DNA of 64,000 bases, from positions 152,499,642 to 152,563,641 of the forward strand of contig NC_053489.1 in assembly GCF_905171775.1 (NCBI RefSeq), read 5' to 3'. The notes under the pieces were generated by a model, which was given only the letters and a program-made list of their open reading frames with translations, made no database searches and was not told where the DNA came from. This DNA is from Rana temporaria. Its lineage: Eukaryota; Chordata; Amphibia; Anura; Ranidae. Of this stretch, positions 23,029 through 35,727 are shown one piece after another; positions within the stretch are counted from its first letter, which is position 1, and each line of letters begins with the position of its first letter. The position numbers were made by a program, and so were the translations under genes.

Positions 23029-23800
23029 CTGATTGACTGGTTGGAATTAAACTGCAAGGAAAGTCATGATTAAATGTCACGGACACTTAAGCAAAACCAA
23101 AGATTTCCTCTGAACAACTTTCAATCAGGCTCAGAAAACCAAAAGCAGTAATAAAATAAGTAAGATGTTAAGAGATATTGATCTTGGCATGGAAGAGAGA
23201 CCAAGAAAGACATTATTTATTTATGAGTGGGGGTGAAACATATTTTAAAAGACAAGGGGACTTAACCTTTTCAGTCCCATCACCTATACATAGCTTTATT
23301 TCTAAATACTTTTTGTAAAGAAAAAATGTTATTTAATACCAAAGTAAAGGCTCAGTTACATTTTTCTTGCCCACATATATATGACAATGAATACATGTGG
23401 ACTTGTTTAGAGATGCACTTTTTTGTAGCATGATGCCATTGCTCTAAACACAGCGGATAAGTAATTATTTAAGTGCAGAAAACACGAACGGGACACGTTT
23501 GACTTTGGAGGACTGGAAGAATACCACAGTTTGTGCTTTCGTTTCATCATAATTACAAATTGACATTGATGATTTATATGTCCAGATGTTGTGATGGGAG
23601 CCATTTCTGAAACATTCGAGCCATTGTCTAACCAAAGAGGACATTTCACACTTCCATCATCTACTGAACCTACTTAAAAAACATACTTTGTGCACTTTTC
23701 ATGTTAAAGGTTTCAAAGACATTGTTTATAACATGTGGGATAGTTTGGGGGGAGTAAATATGTTAAAATATTACAAATAAATATATAAATGTATAGATAT
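23029..23800 (+). other. PRDM6: PRDM6 3' UTR (probable)
   Basis: This repeat-free tract follows the stop codon. The first AATAAA is near 23152 and a later one is at 23776-23781, followed by a GT-rich stretch (AGTGTGTGTTCAT, from 23801). The choice of the second signal is inference. Confidence 0.5.
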
Positions 23801-24514
23801 AGTGTGTGTTCATAAGCAGAAATGTAGGTTGTCTCGAAGCTGGCCTTTGGTTCCATATTGAAGGTATTGACAATGGAGCCTTAAATAAGAAACATGACCT
23901 AAAAAATTTTTTTTTTGCAATTATTACAAACATGAAAAAAGCAGACTGGCTGGGGAGTACACCACTATGCAGGCTTGGGCTGAAGGGACCACTACAACAA
24001 TCCTTAATGCCTCATTCACACTGGTGAACTGATCCATACACCCGTGCATAATGTTACCTTCACCCTTGTGGGATGCAAAGGTGTTCTGTGAAGCAAGTTG
24101 TCATCAGCCTGTTGAAATCAATTCTGAGCGTGTGGCTGCACAGACCTTCATGGATCTCCACATGCATCCCTGACTGTATACAGATATACACGGATGATGT
24201 GCTTGGAGATTTGTGCAGGTCCGTGCAATCACCTGCTTGTCATTGATTTCTACAGGTTGCCTGCAAGTGGCTGCACAGAACACCTGTGCATTCCTTGTGG
24301 GTGAAGCCAGCCATTTGCATGGGTGTAAGGATTGATACACCCATCTGAATGACTTCTTATTGTAAAAAGAAACTTCTGTCACCCTCCTGACTATGCATCT
24401 TGGCATAGCAAAAGTCTCTGAACTGGGGTAAGGCCTAAGAATCTTCTTTGAATAAACTGCTATTGTTTACACTTTGAATACCCAATCATGCATGGATTGC
24501 CCACTTAAGCTCAG
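23801..24514. other. Downstream of PRDM6; weak repeat only
   Basis: CCTCATTCACACTGGTGAAC at 24010 resembles the TTCACACT termini of other MITEs, but no matching end is clear. No exon is seen. Confidence 0.3.
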
Positions 24515-25700
24515 GAAGGTTTTACCACCTTCATGACCAGGCAATTTTTTTGCTGATTAGCACTGTGCTACTTTAAACTTTTTCACACAAATAGAGCTTT
24601 AAAAAAATACATATATAACTTTTTTTATTTTCTGCTACAAAACACATCCAATGAAAAAAAAATCAAATTTCTTCATAAATTTAGACCAAAATGTATTCTG
24701 CTACATGTCCTTGGTAAAAAGAAAAATCACAATAAGTGTATATTGATTGATTTGTGTGAAAATACTAGTGTCTACAAACTATGGTACCGTATATATACTA
24801 AGGGGCAGATCCACGTACCTTCGCGCAATAATCCGCCGGGCGCAGCATATACACTACGCCGCCGTAACTTTTTTTTTTTCGAATCCTCAAATAATTTGCG
24901 TCGTAAGTTACGGTGGCGTAGTGTATCTTTGGCAGCGTAATGCCGCGCCATTCAAATCTCTGTGATGGGGGCGTGTTTTATGTAAATACGTCGTGACCCG
25001 ACCTAAACGTTTTTTTTTAACTGCGCATGCGCCGTCCGTGGGGGTATCCCAGTGCGCATGCTCCAAATAAACCCGGAAAAAGCCAATGCTTCCGACAGTG
25101 ACGTCATTCTACGCAAATCCCTATTCGCGAACGACTTACGCAAACAACGTAAAAATTTCAAAATTGTACGCGGGAACGACGGCCATACTTAACATTGAGT
25201 ACGCCTCATAACAGCACCTTTAACTATATGCCGGAAAAAGCTGAACGAAAACGACGTAAAAAAATGCGCCGGCCGGACATACATTCGCGGATCGCCGTAA
25301 ATAGCTAATTTGCATACTCGACACGGATTTCGACGGAAACGCCACCTAGCAGCCGCCGAAAAATTGCATCTAAGATCCGACAGCGTACTAAGACGTACGC
25401 CTGTCGGATCGATCCCAGATGCCGTCGTATCTTGTTTTGTGGATACAAAACAAAGATACGACGTGGGAAATTTTAAATTACGCTGGCGTATCAATAGATA
25501 CGCCGGCGTAATCCTTTTGTGGATCTGCCCCTAAATGTTTATTTTTTTTGTAATGGGGATGATCAGCAACTAGGGACCGTGATGCAGTGGGCAATCTGAC
25601 AATAACTGATGCCGCTTGGGGGGGGGGGGTGTACACTAACTGACTGTTAGTGACATTACTGTACTAATGACACTAAGGGGTTAACATCTCAGGTTTAAGT
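24515..25700. mobile_element. Decayed TTAA-family element, split by a MITE
   Basis: The left part carries TTTTACCACCTTCATGACCAGG, GCACTGTG and AATAGAGCTTT, and the right part carries GATGATCAGCAAC and AAGGGGTTAACATC, the same blocks in the same order as the copies at 7328 and 35728. The MITE at 24802-25531 interrupts it. The right end is not definable. Confidence 0.5.
24802..25531. mobile_element. MITE of the GGCCCAGATTC superfamily (730 bp), TAA duplication
   Basis: Ends GGGGCAGATCCACGTA and TTGTGGATCTGCCCC; exact TAA on both sides (24799-24801, 25532-25534). The interior is CpG-rich with inverted CGCCGGCGTA / ACGCCGCCGTA and TAAGATCCGAC motifs. Family members of about the same length lie at 30903, 39447, 41116, 46256 and 63065. 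Confidence 0.85.
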
Positions 25701-26390
25701 GTGTGCCTAACAAGTGTTAATGTGTGTTGCTTATTACCAAATATCTATTTGTTCCTTTTCCTTTGGTACAGAGCCCTGGCCAATCTAGTCTGCTCTCAAT
25801 AGAAGATCAGTTTATAAATGAGTTAATAAAATGTAAACAAGCGTATAAAAGATTTTTTATAATCAGCATGATATGATTTAGAACAGAGAAAGAGCTTCAG
25901 TAAAACAAAGCAAAGAAATTCCAAATAAACTTGAGCCCATCAGAGTCCACCCTTACATAAGAGTTCCCACCAATGAAAGTCCCATCATAATTCCCCCCTT
26001 ATATGAAAGTCTCCATGAGAGTTCACCCTTACAGCACAGCTGGGAACCTCAAGAGCCAGGGGCGAGCCTGTAGCAGCAGGCAGGGGCAGAGCGGGTCTGG
26101 GCAGAGGAAGTGCTGTCCTTCTATGAATGCTGGGCCATGCCTTTTTATTGATTGTTGGGACACCAGGTTCTAGCAGACAAGTACAGTACAATGACAGTGC
26201 CAAAATAGGGGCAATTTTATGGAAACTCAATTAAAAAAATTACCCCTGAATTTTAATTGGTTGAAGTTCCATGAATTAAATTGTGTATTAAGTCAACATA
26301 TGCTGTGCTGTGCCCAAGTGAAGCTAGGTGGCAATATAAATATGTGTTAATTTCTCCTTTAGTCCTGTATGTACTAATGTTATAAAGATA
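25701..26390. other. Spacer, no feature seen
   Basis: No exon or repeat terminus recognised. Confidence 0.3.
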
Positions 26391-26392
26391 TC

Positions 26393-27030
26393 AAAAAAGG
26401 GAGGTTGGAAGGGTTGAGGGGATTATTACGGTGCAAGAATAGAAACCAGACAAATATATGTATATAACAAAAATAGAAAAATATTTATTCAATTTTTACA
26501 AGATAAAATCTAGTTCAGTATACAGTGAGAGCATAAATATTTTGTGGGAGCACATTCTAGAGATATGTTTTTTTCGATCGTGTCGACCCTACTAGTTTCG
26601 CCACTTGGCTTCTTCAGGGGAATTAGGACAAGATCGTCTCTATAAGATAGTCCTAGCTTCATGCACAGCCAGCCAGGGAAAACCCCTCAGGGTAGATGTT
26701 GAGATCCGGACCCAAGCGAAGTGGCTTGAAGCGTGATAAAATCAAGGTAGAAAAAAGAAATAGACTAAAACAACTGCAGGGGCACTGAAGAGCCAAGGTA
26801 TATATGGATTGTCAAAGCAAGTGAATAGCTTAAATGCAAGCAGGCAACAGCTGATAGCAATAAAGGATAACCACTTGTAGCAAAAATTCAAAGACAGGTC
26901 CCTTGGGAGAAGTAGAAAATGAATCAGTGTCCCTATATTTTTCTATTTTTGTTATATACATATATTTGTCTGGTTTCTATTCTTGCACCGTAATAATTCC
27001 CTCAACCCTTCCAACCTCCCTTTTTTTAAA
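26393..27030. repeat. Foldback element with about 95-bp terminal inverted repeats
   Basis: AAAAAAGGGAGGTTGGAAGG ... AAAATAGAAAAATAT (26393-26485) is repeated inverted at 26936-27030. The middle has TAGTTTCGCCACTTGGCTTCTTCAGGGG-like sequence at 26594, similar to the TTTCGCC...GGCTTCATCAGG segment at 14655. No duplication of the target is evident. Confidence 0.75.
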
Positions 27031-27928
27031 TCAACTCTGGGATGAGGTGCTGTATCCATAATAGGACTCGATCACACACCCCGCGTTATAAAGATATGTT
27101 TACTGCACATTCCTGATATGCGCAAACCCTACCTGCTCAGGGTTAAAAAACAAGTGTACCAAGTCAAATGATCCAATGAGTGCTTAATTAAAGCCTAATT
27201 GAAGCATATTACATATGCTCTTCTTTCTGTGCATTTTGCCACACTAAGTGCTACTGCAAAGGTTGAAATACCAGGTGCTAGCAGCATGCTGGGAACTTGG
27301 ACTGCTGCTCTCACACACAATCGGCAATCCAGGTTTACAGTGGACTGATACCTCCCACCCCCCACCCATGCACATTGCTCCCATCAGCAGTGCTGCTCAG
27401 ATAGCTAGAATGCTGTTGATTGGTGCACAGGGGGGATATTGGACCAATGGAGACATGGTTAACTGCTTGTGTTTAAGTGCGGCAGTTTGACTTTCCAGTG
27501 GGCTGCTAACATGGGGTATTTACATGTTGCACCAGTTAAAATGGAAAAATACACATAAAGAAGAGAATATATTAATACAGCCTGACTGCATTACAGTGAT
27601 AAATAGGGAGGGTTCAGCTGGAAGTTAGGCACCAGTTTCAGGTTGGGTTGTGTTAAAATAAATATGGGCTGCAGTGTCGTAAAATGCTGAAGTAGCAGTA
27701 CCCACTTCTGCAGCTTTTCCCACTCCTGGGAAAGGCTGCATTATTTTTCTAGCCTGGTATATTTTAAGTAAATTATTGCTTAGCATGAATAAAAAGGCTC
27801 CAGAGAGAGGACTGACATTATAGGGTCCTGAACAAAGATGACATTAGTGGGCCCAATATCAGCTTACACCAGAAGAACAGAACAGAAGTGATGTAATGAC
27901 AAAGCAATCTAAATGGTAAAATAAAAAA
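27031..27928. other. Spacer, no feature seen
   Basis: No exon or repeat end recognised; short open frames only. Confidence 0.3.
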
Positions 27929-29001
27929 TGTGCGTAGCGCTACCCCCTCAGGAGCCGCTAATTGATTTGGGATCGGCGTATTAAGTTACCTCTATGTAGT
28001 GTCTAGGGGTGAAGCAGAGCAGTAATCGAATGTCCAATCTGTAGTTAAAGGTTTTGAATGCTTTATTTTCCTGGCCCAACACGACCAACATCAACTTGAG
28101 GTAGACAGGAAAGGTTGATGAAAATAGAGTAACTTCGCAGTATCAGGCTTTGGATAAGGAAAACAGTCCTGCCTTCTGTAATTGTATCAGCACGTCGCCA
28201 CTCCAGCCAGAGTGGGTGAAGTGCCCCCGGACAGACCTCTGCCACAGGCCTGGCAGCCAGAGTGCCACTTAAGGTTGCTGGGAGGAACAAGTCTCTGCCA
28301 CAGACTTGGCTCTGATTATATATTGAGACCTCTGCCACAGGCCTAGTGCAAGGTTAAGCTGAATGATGGAGCGAATCCTCCCACTAAATCACGTCAGGGT
28401 CACCGTTTGACAGTGTGAGTGTACCTGTCAATGTCCGGTCACCAGATCCCCGATGGTTCGTTCAAGCCCTTTTGGATAACCTGCCTCCGGGTTCTCCTCA
28501 AGCCGATCCCCCACCAAACAGCATACAGCCTGGGATCTTCTCAATAGAGGTGGGGAGCCAGTAAGTCACTGGGGCCCCTTGGTAGCATTGGTTGCTCCAG
28601 GCCAGGAGGGCCCAGAGTCAGGAACTCTGCGTAGCATGCGACCCCAGGCCAGGAAGACCATAGTGGTGGGGCCCGTGATGTGCGCACACCCTAAAGGTGG
28701 GTGCCACACCTGGAACCAGGAACCCGCGAAGAACCCAGAACAACGGCCTCCGCCACAAAAATACCCCTCCCCAGCATGCCCCGCGAGGGAAAACTCCTCC
28801 AATTGGCTGCTGGGAAGAAGCGGCTCCGCCTGGACCCCTCTGGCGCCAACTGCCGCCTAGAGATGGAACTGCATCCCCCAGAACGCAGACTGACCCACAG
28901 AACAATTCAGATTTGACAAAAACAAGAATGGGAGCAACATAACTCTCTCATTGCCCCCCTAAATTTACATTGCGTCCTTTCTGAAAGTAAAGGGGCGCTA
29001 C
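27929..29001 (-). mobile_element. Candidate solo LTR, minus strand
   Basis: Read on the minus strand it begins TGTAGCGCCCCTTTACTTTC and ends GTAGCGCTACGCACA, so it has TG...CA ends with a short GTAGCGC inverted motif. ATGTG occurs at both outer edges but overlaps the proposed ends, so the target duplication is uncertain. The GC content is higher than the flanks, with several unrelated short open frames. No gag or pol sequence is present. It could instead be a GC-rich DNA element. Confidence 0.35.
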
Positions 29002-30902
29002 ATGTGTAACTAGTATTTAATCTCACAATGTAAAAAACATTAATGTTCAGCAACTTCTAGTAGCATTGTTTATTAAGCTCACACTAACAGCTGAAATTTG
29101 ATTTCTAATTGGTTGCTGTGTTATATTAAATGAATTAGTCAGTCTCTATCCTGACATTTTCACAACACAGAAATTCTAGCTATTTACAATGGAGCCAAAT
29201 TGTGGACCCCTCAGTGGAAAAGTTACATGCCACTTTTTTAAACCAATGCATGTGTTTCTGTGGCATACTTTCTCAACAGATTGTGCATACATGTACTATA
29301 CTGAACTGCCACTTTAATTATTATTATACAGGATTTTTATAGCGCCAGCAGTTTGTGCAGTGCTTTACAATATAAAGGGAGACAATACAGCAACAATACA
29401 ATTCAATACAAGAGGGTTAGGCCCTGCTCCTGCAAGATTACAATCTAATAGGGAGGGGCTGGTGGAATAAAAGGTAATAACTGTGAGGGATGAACTGATA
29501 GGAGAAATAGAAGATTTGGTTATTAGCTGAATGCAGGATAAGCTTCCCTGAAGAGATGCATGTTAGGGATTGCCTAAAAGTAGACAGAGTAGGACATAGC
29601 CAGACAGATAGGGTTAGAGAGTTCCAGAGAATCGGAGAGGCTCTGGGGAAATCCTGGGAGTGAGCATAGGAGGAGGCAAGGGAGCTAGAGACCAGGAGAT
29701 CTCGGGAGGAGCTGAGAGAATAGCTTGGATGATATTTGGAGACAACATTGGTGATGTAGCTCGGAGCAAAGTTGTAAAGGGCATTGTATGTTATTCTCAG
29801 TGTTTTTCATTTTTTCAAAGAGGGAATATTATGAGATCAGTTTTAGAAAGATTGAGTTTGAGGAAGTGGTGTGACATCCATGCTCATATGTCAGTTAGTA
29901 AGTTAGTAATGCAAGAGGGGACGGAAGGAGTGAGGTGAGCAGTAAAGAGATAGTGTTGTGTGTCATCAGCATAGACATGGTGTAGGAAGACATGAGAGTT
30001 TATCCTGTGACCAAGGGAGGAGGTGTAGATGGAGAAGAGGAGGGGTTCAATGACAGAAAAAGGAAGTGTAGAGAAGAAGGAGACAGAGTTATAGGTAACA
30101 CTGAAGGAGTGCTGTGATAGGTAGGTGGAGAACCAGGAGAGAGCAGTGGGAGGCTTTGGTCAGCAGTATCAAAGGCCACAGTGAGGTCTAGTAGTATGAG
30201 TATGGAGTAGTGGTCATTGGTTTTAGCAGTTAGTAAATCATTAGTGGGATTTAGTAGGGCAGCTTCAGTGAAGTGTAGTAAGCGAAAGACAGACTGTAAG
30301 GGGTCAAGGAGGTTGTTGTCAGTAAGGTAGGAGCTCAGATGTTTGTAGACTAAGCGTTCTAAATGTTTAGAGGTAAATGGAAGCACGGCGTTGTGTCTTA
30401 TGTTGTTCAGGTTGGTGTGGTCCAGTGAGGGCTTTTTAAATATGGGGGTGATCAGTGCCAGTAGAGAGGGAGAGATTGAATATGTGAGTGAGGAAGCATA
30501 AGAAAGAAGAAGAAGGTGACCGTAGTAGTTGAGTGGCAACAGGGTCCAATGAACAGGTTGTAAAATAGTTGTAAAATAGGCTTCTATGAAAACATAAGGG
30601 ACCGCTTTGGTAGTAGAAAGGTCAAAAGACGAATGTGTTGAGGGTGGTTTTGTACAGGTTATGTTAAGTGGAATAGATGTCTGTGCAGTGAAGATGCCCC
30701 CACGAATTGCATCAATATTGTTTTTGAAGTGATTGGCAATCTCATGAACAGTAAACGAGTTACTGAGTGGAGTTGGAGGTGGAGGTGGAGAAAGTAGAGA
30801 GTTAAAAGTAGAGAAAAAGCAACAAGGACTGAATGACAGGGTATTATTGTTGTGCAGAGCAGGTTATTGAATGATTCACTGGAAGCTTGTTGTATGCATA
30901 TT

Positions 30903-31624
30903 GGGCCATATTCTCTAAGATTCTAGGCAGGCGGCGCGTAATCCATTTACACTCCGCCGCCCCAACCTACAGGAGCAAGTGCTGTATTCCCCAAACACTT
31001 GCTCCGTAGTTTGGGGCGGCGGAGTGTAAATGGCCCGGCGTAGCCACGCGTATCTCCAAGGGGGCGGCTTCTATTTAAATTAAGCGCGCCCCCGATTCTA
31101 ACGAACTGCGCATGCGCCGGGCTTAAAATAGCCCAGTGCGCATGCTCCAGTTCTCGGCGTAAAACGGCAATGACGCCGACGTGTGCATCATTGACGTAAA
31201 GTCGTATTCAAGAACGACTTAGGGAAACGACGTAGCCGACGGAAAAACACGACACGGACCCAACGCCATACTTAACATGGCCTACGTGGGACTTGCGTAA
31301 ACTTACCCCTCATATAGCAGGGGTAAGTTTACGCTTACGCAAACGACGTTAGCGACGGTTACGCAACGCAAATTCGTTCGGGAATCGGCGTATCAGGCTC
31401 ATTTGCATAAACAAATGAGACCTGAACGTAAACGCCATTTAGCGGCGGGCGGAGTAATTACATTTAAGATCCGACAGTGTAAGTGACTTACACATGGCGG
31501 ATCTTAAGTGTATCTATGCGAAAATGATTCTAAGAATCACTCGCATAGATACACGGGCCAAAAAAGAGAGATACGATGGAGTATCCTGAGATACTCCATC
31601 GTATCCTTACTCAGAATATGGCCC
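30903..31624. mobile_element. MITE of the GGCCCAGATTC superfamily (722 bp), ATT duplication
   Basis: Ends GGGCCATATTCTCTAAGA and CAGAATATGGCCC; exact ATT on both sides (30900-30902, 31625-31627). The left part has an internal GGCGGCGGAGTGTAAATGG inverted pair. It is inserted in the L2-like LINE. Confidence 0.85.
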
Positions 31625-31627
31625 ATT

Positions 31628-31980
31628 GAGTATACCTTTACTTTCATCAAGGATAGCAAAGCATGTCTTTATCATGGAACAGGAAACAGGGGGACATAAG
31701 AAAATAAATACACTGAGAAAGATAACACTTCCTCTAAATACATTACAATATAATGCACATTATAACACTGCAGTGCCACCTATTGATAGGTATAATGCAG
31801 ATATACAGTTCACAATATGGAAAGCTACTTGCTGTTGCTTATTTCAACAATAGGAGAGTGACTAAATACGCTTGTTTGGCAGCATGGAGGGGGGATATGT
31901 ATTTTAAGAAGACAGATTTATATAGGGTGAATTCTTGCTGGGAATTGGTGTTATGCCACAATCGCTTCACAAATCTTGTC
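31628..31980. other. Unidentified insert or LINE remnant
   Basis: Reads SSQYGKLLAVAYFNN-like short frames on the plus strand, but no family is recognised. It separates two clear L2 portions, so it may be a second insertion. Confidence 0.3.
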
Positions 31981-33200
31981 TCTTAAGATTTCTGGTGTCG
32001 ACAGTCTGCCAAGGTTGTAATGGTCGGCGCCTGATACTTTGTGTAGTCAGAGGAGCAAGTGAGCCCAGTGTGGATGAAACTGAACTGTTGTAGACAGAAG
32101 TGGCAAGGTCAGGGCAGGACAAGGATGTGATTGTGTTATAGAGGTGGTCAGTTGCAGAGTAGAAAAGAGAAGGATTAAAGTGGCAAAGGTGTCTGTGGGT
32201 AATTGTATGCTGTTTTGGAGAGATAGGTGGTTGAAGACAAGACACTGTGAAAGTGCTGAGGTTGTGATCAGAGAGATGAAAAGGGGTGTTTCTAGGGAGT
32301 GCAAAGATGGGAAAAAACAAGGTCAAGAGTATTACCATCAGAGTGAGAGGAGGACTGTGTCCATTGTGTTAGGTCAAAAGATAAGGTTAAATTGAAAAGT
32401 TGGGATGTAGCTGGGCTGTTAACATTAATGGGGATGTAAAATCACCAAAAATGATAGGGGGTATTTCCGAGGAAAGAAAGTAGGTTAGCCAGGCAGAGAA
32501 GTCATCAAGAAATCCACTGGTCCAGGAGGCCGATAGATAAACGCAATCCTTCGATAAATGGGAGAAAACAGATGAATACAGTGTGCCTTGAAAGAAGAGG
32601 ATAGACAGAGAGGGGTAGGAAGAACTTAAGTCCAGTGGAGGCATAGTCTGATGCTTGAAGTCAGGTTTCTGTAATTTCAAGTAGGTTGAGGGAGTGGGAA
32701 ATAAAAGGTAATAGACAGAGGTCAGCTTTTTACAGACAGAGCAGGTATTCCAGTGGGCACATGAGAAGAGGTGGTGGTTTTTGGTAACAGGGGAATTAAA
32801 ATTAAACTGAGTGGATTGCAGCTAATTCTGGAGGATATCCCCAGAGGTTAGGAGAAGAAGGAGGGTGAGGAAAGTAAGATGGGAGTGGGATGTATATGAG
32901 GGCACATACCTCCCTGTTCTGGTGTTTGGGTCAGCAGGTGGGATAAGTACTTGCAGGAGGTGAGAACAGTAGTAGATGTGAGGGTGATATGTTCAAGCTT
33001 TGGGGTGGAGAAGAGGGGTAAACCAATGAAGATTTGAGAACAGAGCATACTATTATGAAATGGAAGAGTAGAGGGGGCATATTAAAGGGTAGAGGTCGTA
33101 GGAATCAGACTTGTAAGAGATGCTTTTCAAAGTGTAGGTTTGTTTGTGGTCAGTCCAGAGGGGGCACAGAGTTCTTTGTGGTATATTCTTGCTGCTTTAG

Positions 33201-33696
33201 TTAAAGGATACATTTACTTTAAAAAAATAAATAAATAAATGCAATTTTTTTTGCAGGTAAAAAAAATTGCATTTTTTTTGTTGCACCAGTCTGGAAAGCA
33301 TGCCATGAAGGTTTCCTGCACACTGTCAGTGTATCGGCTTACCTGTACATCTGGTATGAGTAAGCCAATACTCCCTGACAGGAAAATTAAATGAACTACC
33401 ACAGCGCCGTGGTAGTACATTGAGAACTACAAGCTAACAGCCACTATGGAAATCGGGGGCTTGCAGTTCATTCAGACATACAGAGCTGTGTGCCTGCATG
33501 ACATAGTTGTGTGGGCGGAGTCCCGCACTGCCGTGCTATTTTCAAATAGTGGTAGCTAGTACAGGGAACTTCTCTCTGTACTGCTGCCACAGGTAGGGGG
33601 AGCGGGCAGCGGCTGCAACTGGGGACATGTTACATGTTCCACCCTTAAATCGGGTAGAACATGTAACATGTTCCCAAAGGTGAACTCAACCTTTAA
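33201..33696. mobile_element. TTAA-flanked MITE next to the L2 LINE
   Basis: TTAAAGGATACATTTACTTT on the left and AAAGGTGAACTCAACCTTTAA on the right; only the outer TTAAAGG and a weaker inner part are inverted. An internal ACATGTTACATGTTC repeat (33625-33675) is self-complementary. Confidence 0.55.
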
Positions 33697-33930
33697 ATTG
33701 ATGTGTTCAACTGCTGATCACTCCTGCAGAAAAAATATTCACGCAGGAAATGCCCCAACTGTGACTATGCCCCAACTGTGACTTCCCCCATAAGCTGATC
33801 AAAATGTATAGGAAGATGGGGCGGCAATGTTTTCCTCAATTGATCAATTAGGAACTGAAAAGGAATACATGAATTGGGAGGAATGGTCAAATCCTGACCA
33901 AAGACACAGGCCAAAGTCATAAAAGATTGA

Positions 33931-34612
33931 GGGCTAGATTCAGATAGAATGATCTATCTATCCGCCCGGCGTAACGTATCTCAGATACGTTACGCCGCCG
34001 TAATTTAGGGCGCAAGTTCTGTATTCAGAAACAACTTGCGCCCTTAGTTACGGCGGCGTAATGTATCTGTGTTGGCGTAAGCCCGCCTAATTCAAATGTG
34101 GATGATGTGGGCGTGTTTTATGTATATTAACTGTGACCCCGCTTATTTGATGTTTTTTTACAAACGGCGTATGCGGCGTTCGTGAAAAAATCCCAGTGCG
34201 CATGCTCGAAAATTCCGCCGCAAATCGCCATTGCTTTCGACGTGAATGTAAATTACGTCCAGCCCTATTCGCAAACGACTTACGCAAACGACGTAAAATT
34301 TTCAAAACTCGACGCAGGAACGACGGTCATACTTAACATAGGATACGCCTCATATAGCAGGGGTAACTATACGCCGAAAAAAGCCTAACGTAAACGACGT
34401 AAAAAAATGCTCCGGCCGGATGTACGTTTCTGAATCAGCGTATCTAGCTCATTTGCATATTCCTCGTGTAAATATACGGAAGCGCCACCTAGCGGCCAGC
34501 GTAAATATGCAGCCTAAGATACGACGGTGTAAGACACTTACGCCGGTCGGATCTTAGGGAAATCTATGCGTAACTGATTCTATGAATCAGGCGCATAGAT
34601 ACGACCCCGCAC
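33931..34612. mobile_element. MITE of the GGCCCAGATTC superfamily, right end decayed
   Basis: Starts GGGCTAGATTCAGATAGA. It contains CGGCGTAACGTATCTCAGATACG, AACAACTTGCGCCCTTAG and TATGCGTAACTGATTC, shared with 24802-25531 and 49332-50361. The right end trails off at about GATACGACCCCGCACAC. Confidence 0.65.
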
Positions 34613-34619
34613 ACTCAGA

Positions 34620-35727
34620 GATGAGAGAGTGACAGGGGATGTGTTCAACTGCTGATCTCTAGGTCACCTGCTCCAAAATGTTATGCTGTCAGAGCTGCTT
34701 TCTATATTGTGCTTATGTCACGACACCTGGTGCCATATGATAAAAAAACTAATGGTAGAATATGCTCTGGAACTCTGCTTTCTAAATGTACAGACCCCAA
34801 AACTAGAGGAAGGAGAGATGGTTTCATGTTTATTATATAAAGTGCCTTCGGATTTCTCTCAACATCTACAGCATCTCCTTCTCTATACAGCTCTCTTTCT
34901 GAATTTAGTCACTAATGTCAAAAGGTGTCCAGAACATGGAAGCATTTTTAAGGTTTTGTGCTGTTCCTTTCTAACCCTGCTGTCCTAAACACTAACCCAT
35001 GAAGGTAAATACAGGGGCATGTAACATACGTTTCCACTGACTGAAAAATCTAATGGGACATTTATAGAAATTAGTTTTGAGGTCACATGCTTGTTGTTCC
35101 CCTTTCCTGGGCACCCAGGAAGTTTACCTGAATAAGGGTCTTTTATAAAAAAAATTATGGAGACCCTATGCTGTTTTTATAAGACCAGTTTTCAGACATG
35201 CAGACTGGGTGGTCAGGAATAACAAGAGTCTCGATCCCAGATCTTTGAGCCACAAGGAAAGTGGGGGATTTTGGGGTGGGATTTATTGCAATCTGGAATA
35301 ATCTTAGAATATTGGGGCCCTCAGATACCCCCCATGTGAATAAATATGGGCTGAAACCCCTTGTTAATAATTTCCCTCGAAATTCTGAAAGGTACATAAC
35401 ACCCATACTGTTAATAAGTAACTATATAAATAAACAATGTCCACCGAAAATCCAGTGTCAATAATGACATCCAGCTATGTAGATCCTCATTAAGCACAAC
35501 GACCCACTGACTACTGTATGTCAGCAGACCAACCGGAAATCGAGGATGATGTCATTGACCAAATACGGTTTTGATCATATTTGGTCAATGACATTACCCA
35601 GGATCCATGGCTAGTTTCCTTACAAAAAGAGGCCAGCCAGGGATCTTTAATTTATCAGTGGTAGTGCTACTGTCTAAATAATAGGTTACCAGCCACTGTT
35701 GGCAAACAAAACTTTTATTTCACTTTT
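34620..35727. other. Mostly featureless; one short inverted repeat
   Basis: GTCATTGACCAAATACG and CATATTTGGTCAATGAC form a hairpin at 35550-35592. No exon is recognised. Confidence 0.4.

Larger units (their letters stand above)
29317..33200 (-). mobile_element. L2-like LINE, minus strand, interrupted
   Basis: Read on the minus strand from about 33200 down: an endonuclease-like tract with DFSAWLTYFLSSEIP and FGDF (32570-32430), a linker with HTITHRHLCHFNPSLF (about 32250-32150), then reverse transcriptase with LITPIFKKPSLDHTNLNNIR (about 30455-30395), LPFTSKHLERLVYKHLSSYL (about 30385-30325) and LILLDLTVAFDTADQSL (30200-30150), and a 3' end AGCGCTATAAA-like segment (29345) running into (ATAATA)n at 29317-29330. 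Core motifs are substituted (for example FRLLHFTEAAL for the usual FR..HSTE.AL) and frames are broken, so it is dead. It is split at 30903-31624 by a MITE, and 31628-31980 has no recognisable LINE sequence. Confidence 0.75.

Noticed and set aside
30000..30539. 179-aa minus-strand frame as an active reverse transcriptase
   Set aside because: It is clearly L2-like, but key motifs are substituted, the rest of the ORF is broken, and a MITE splits the element; it is a dead LINE fragment.
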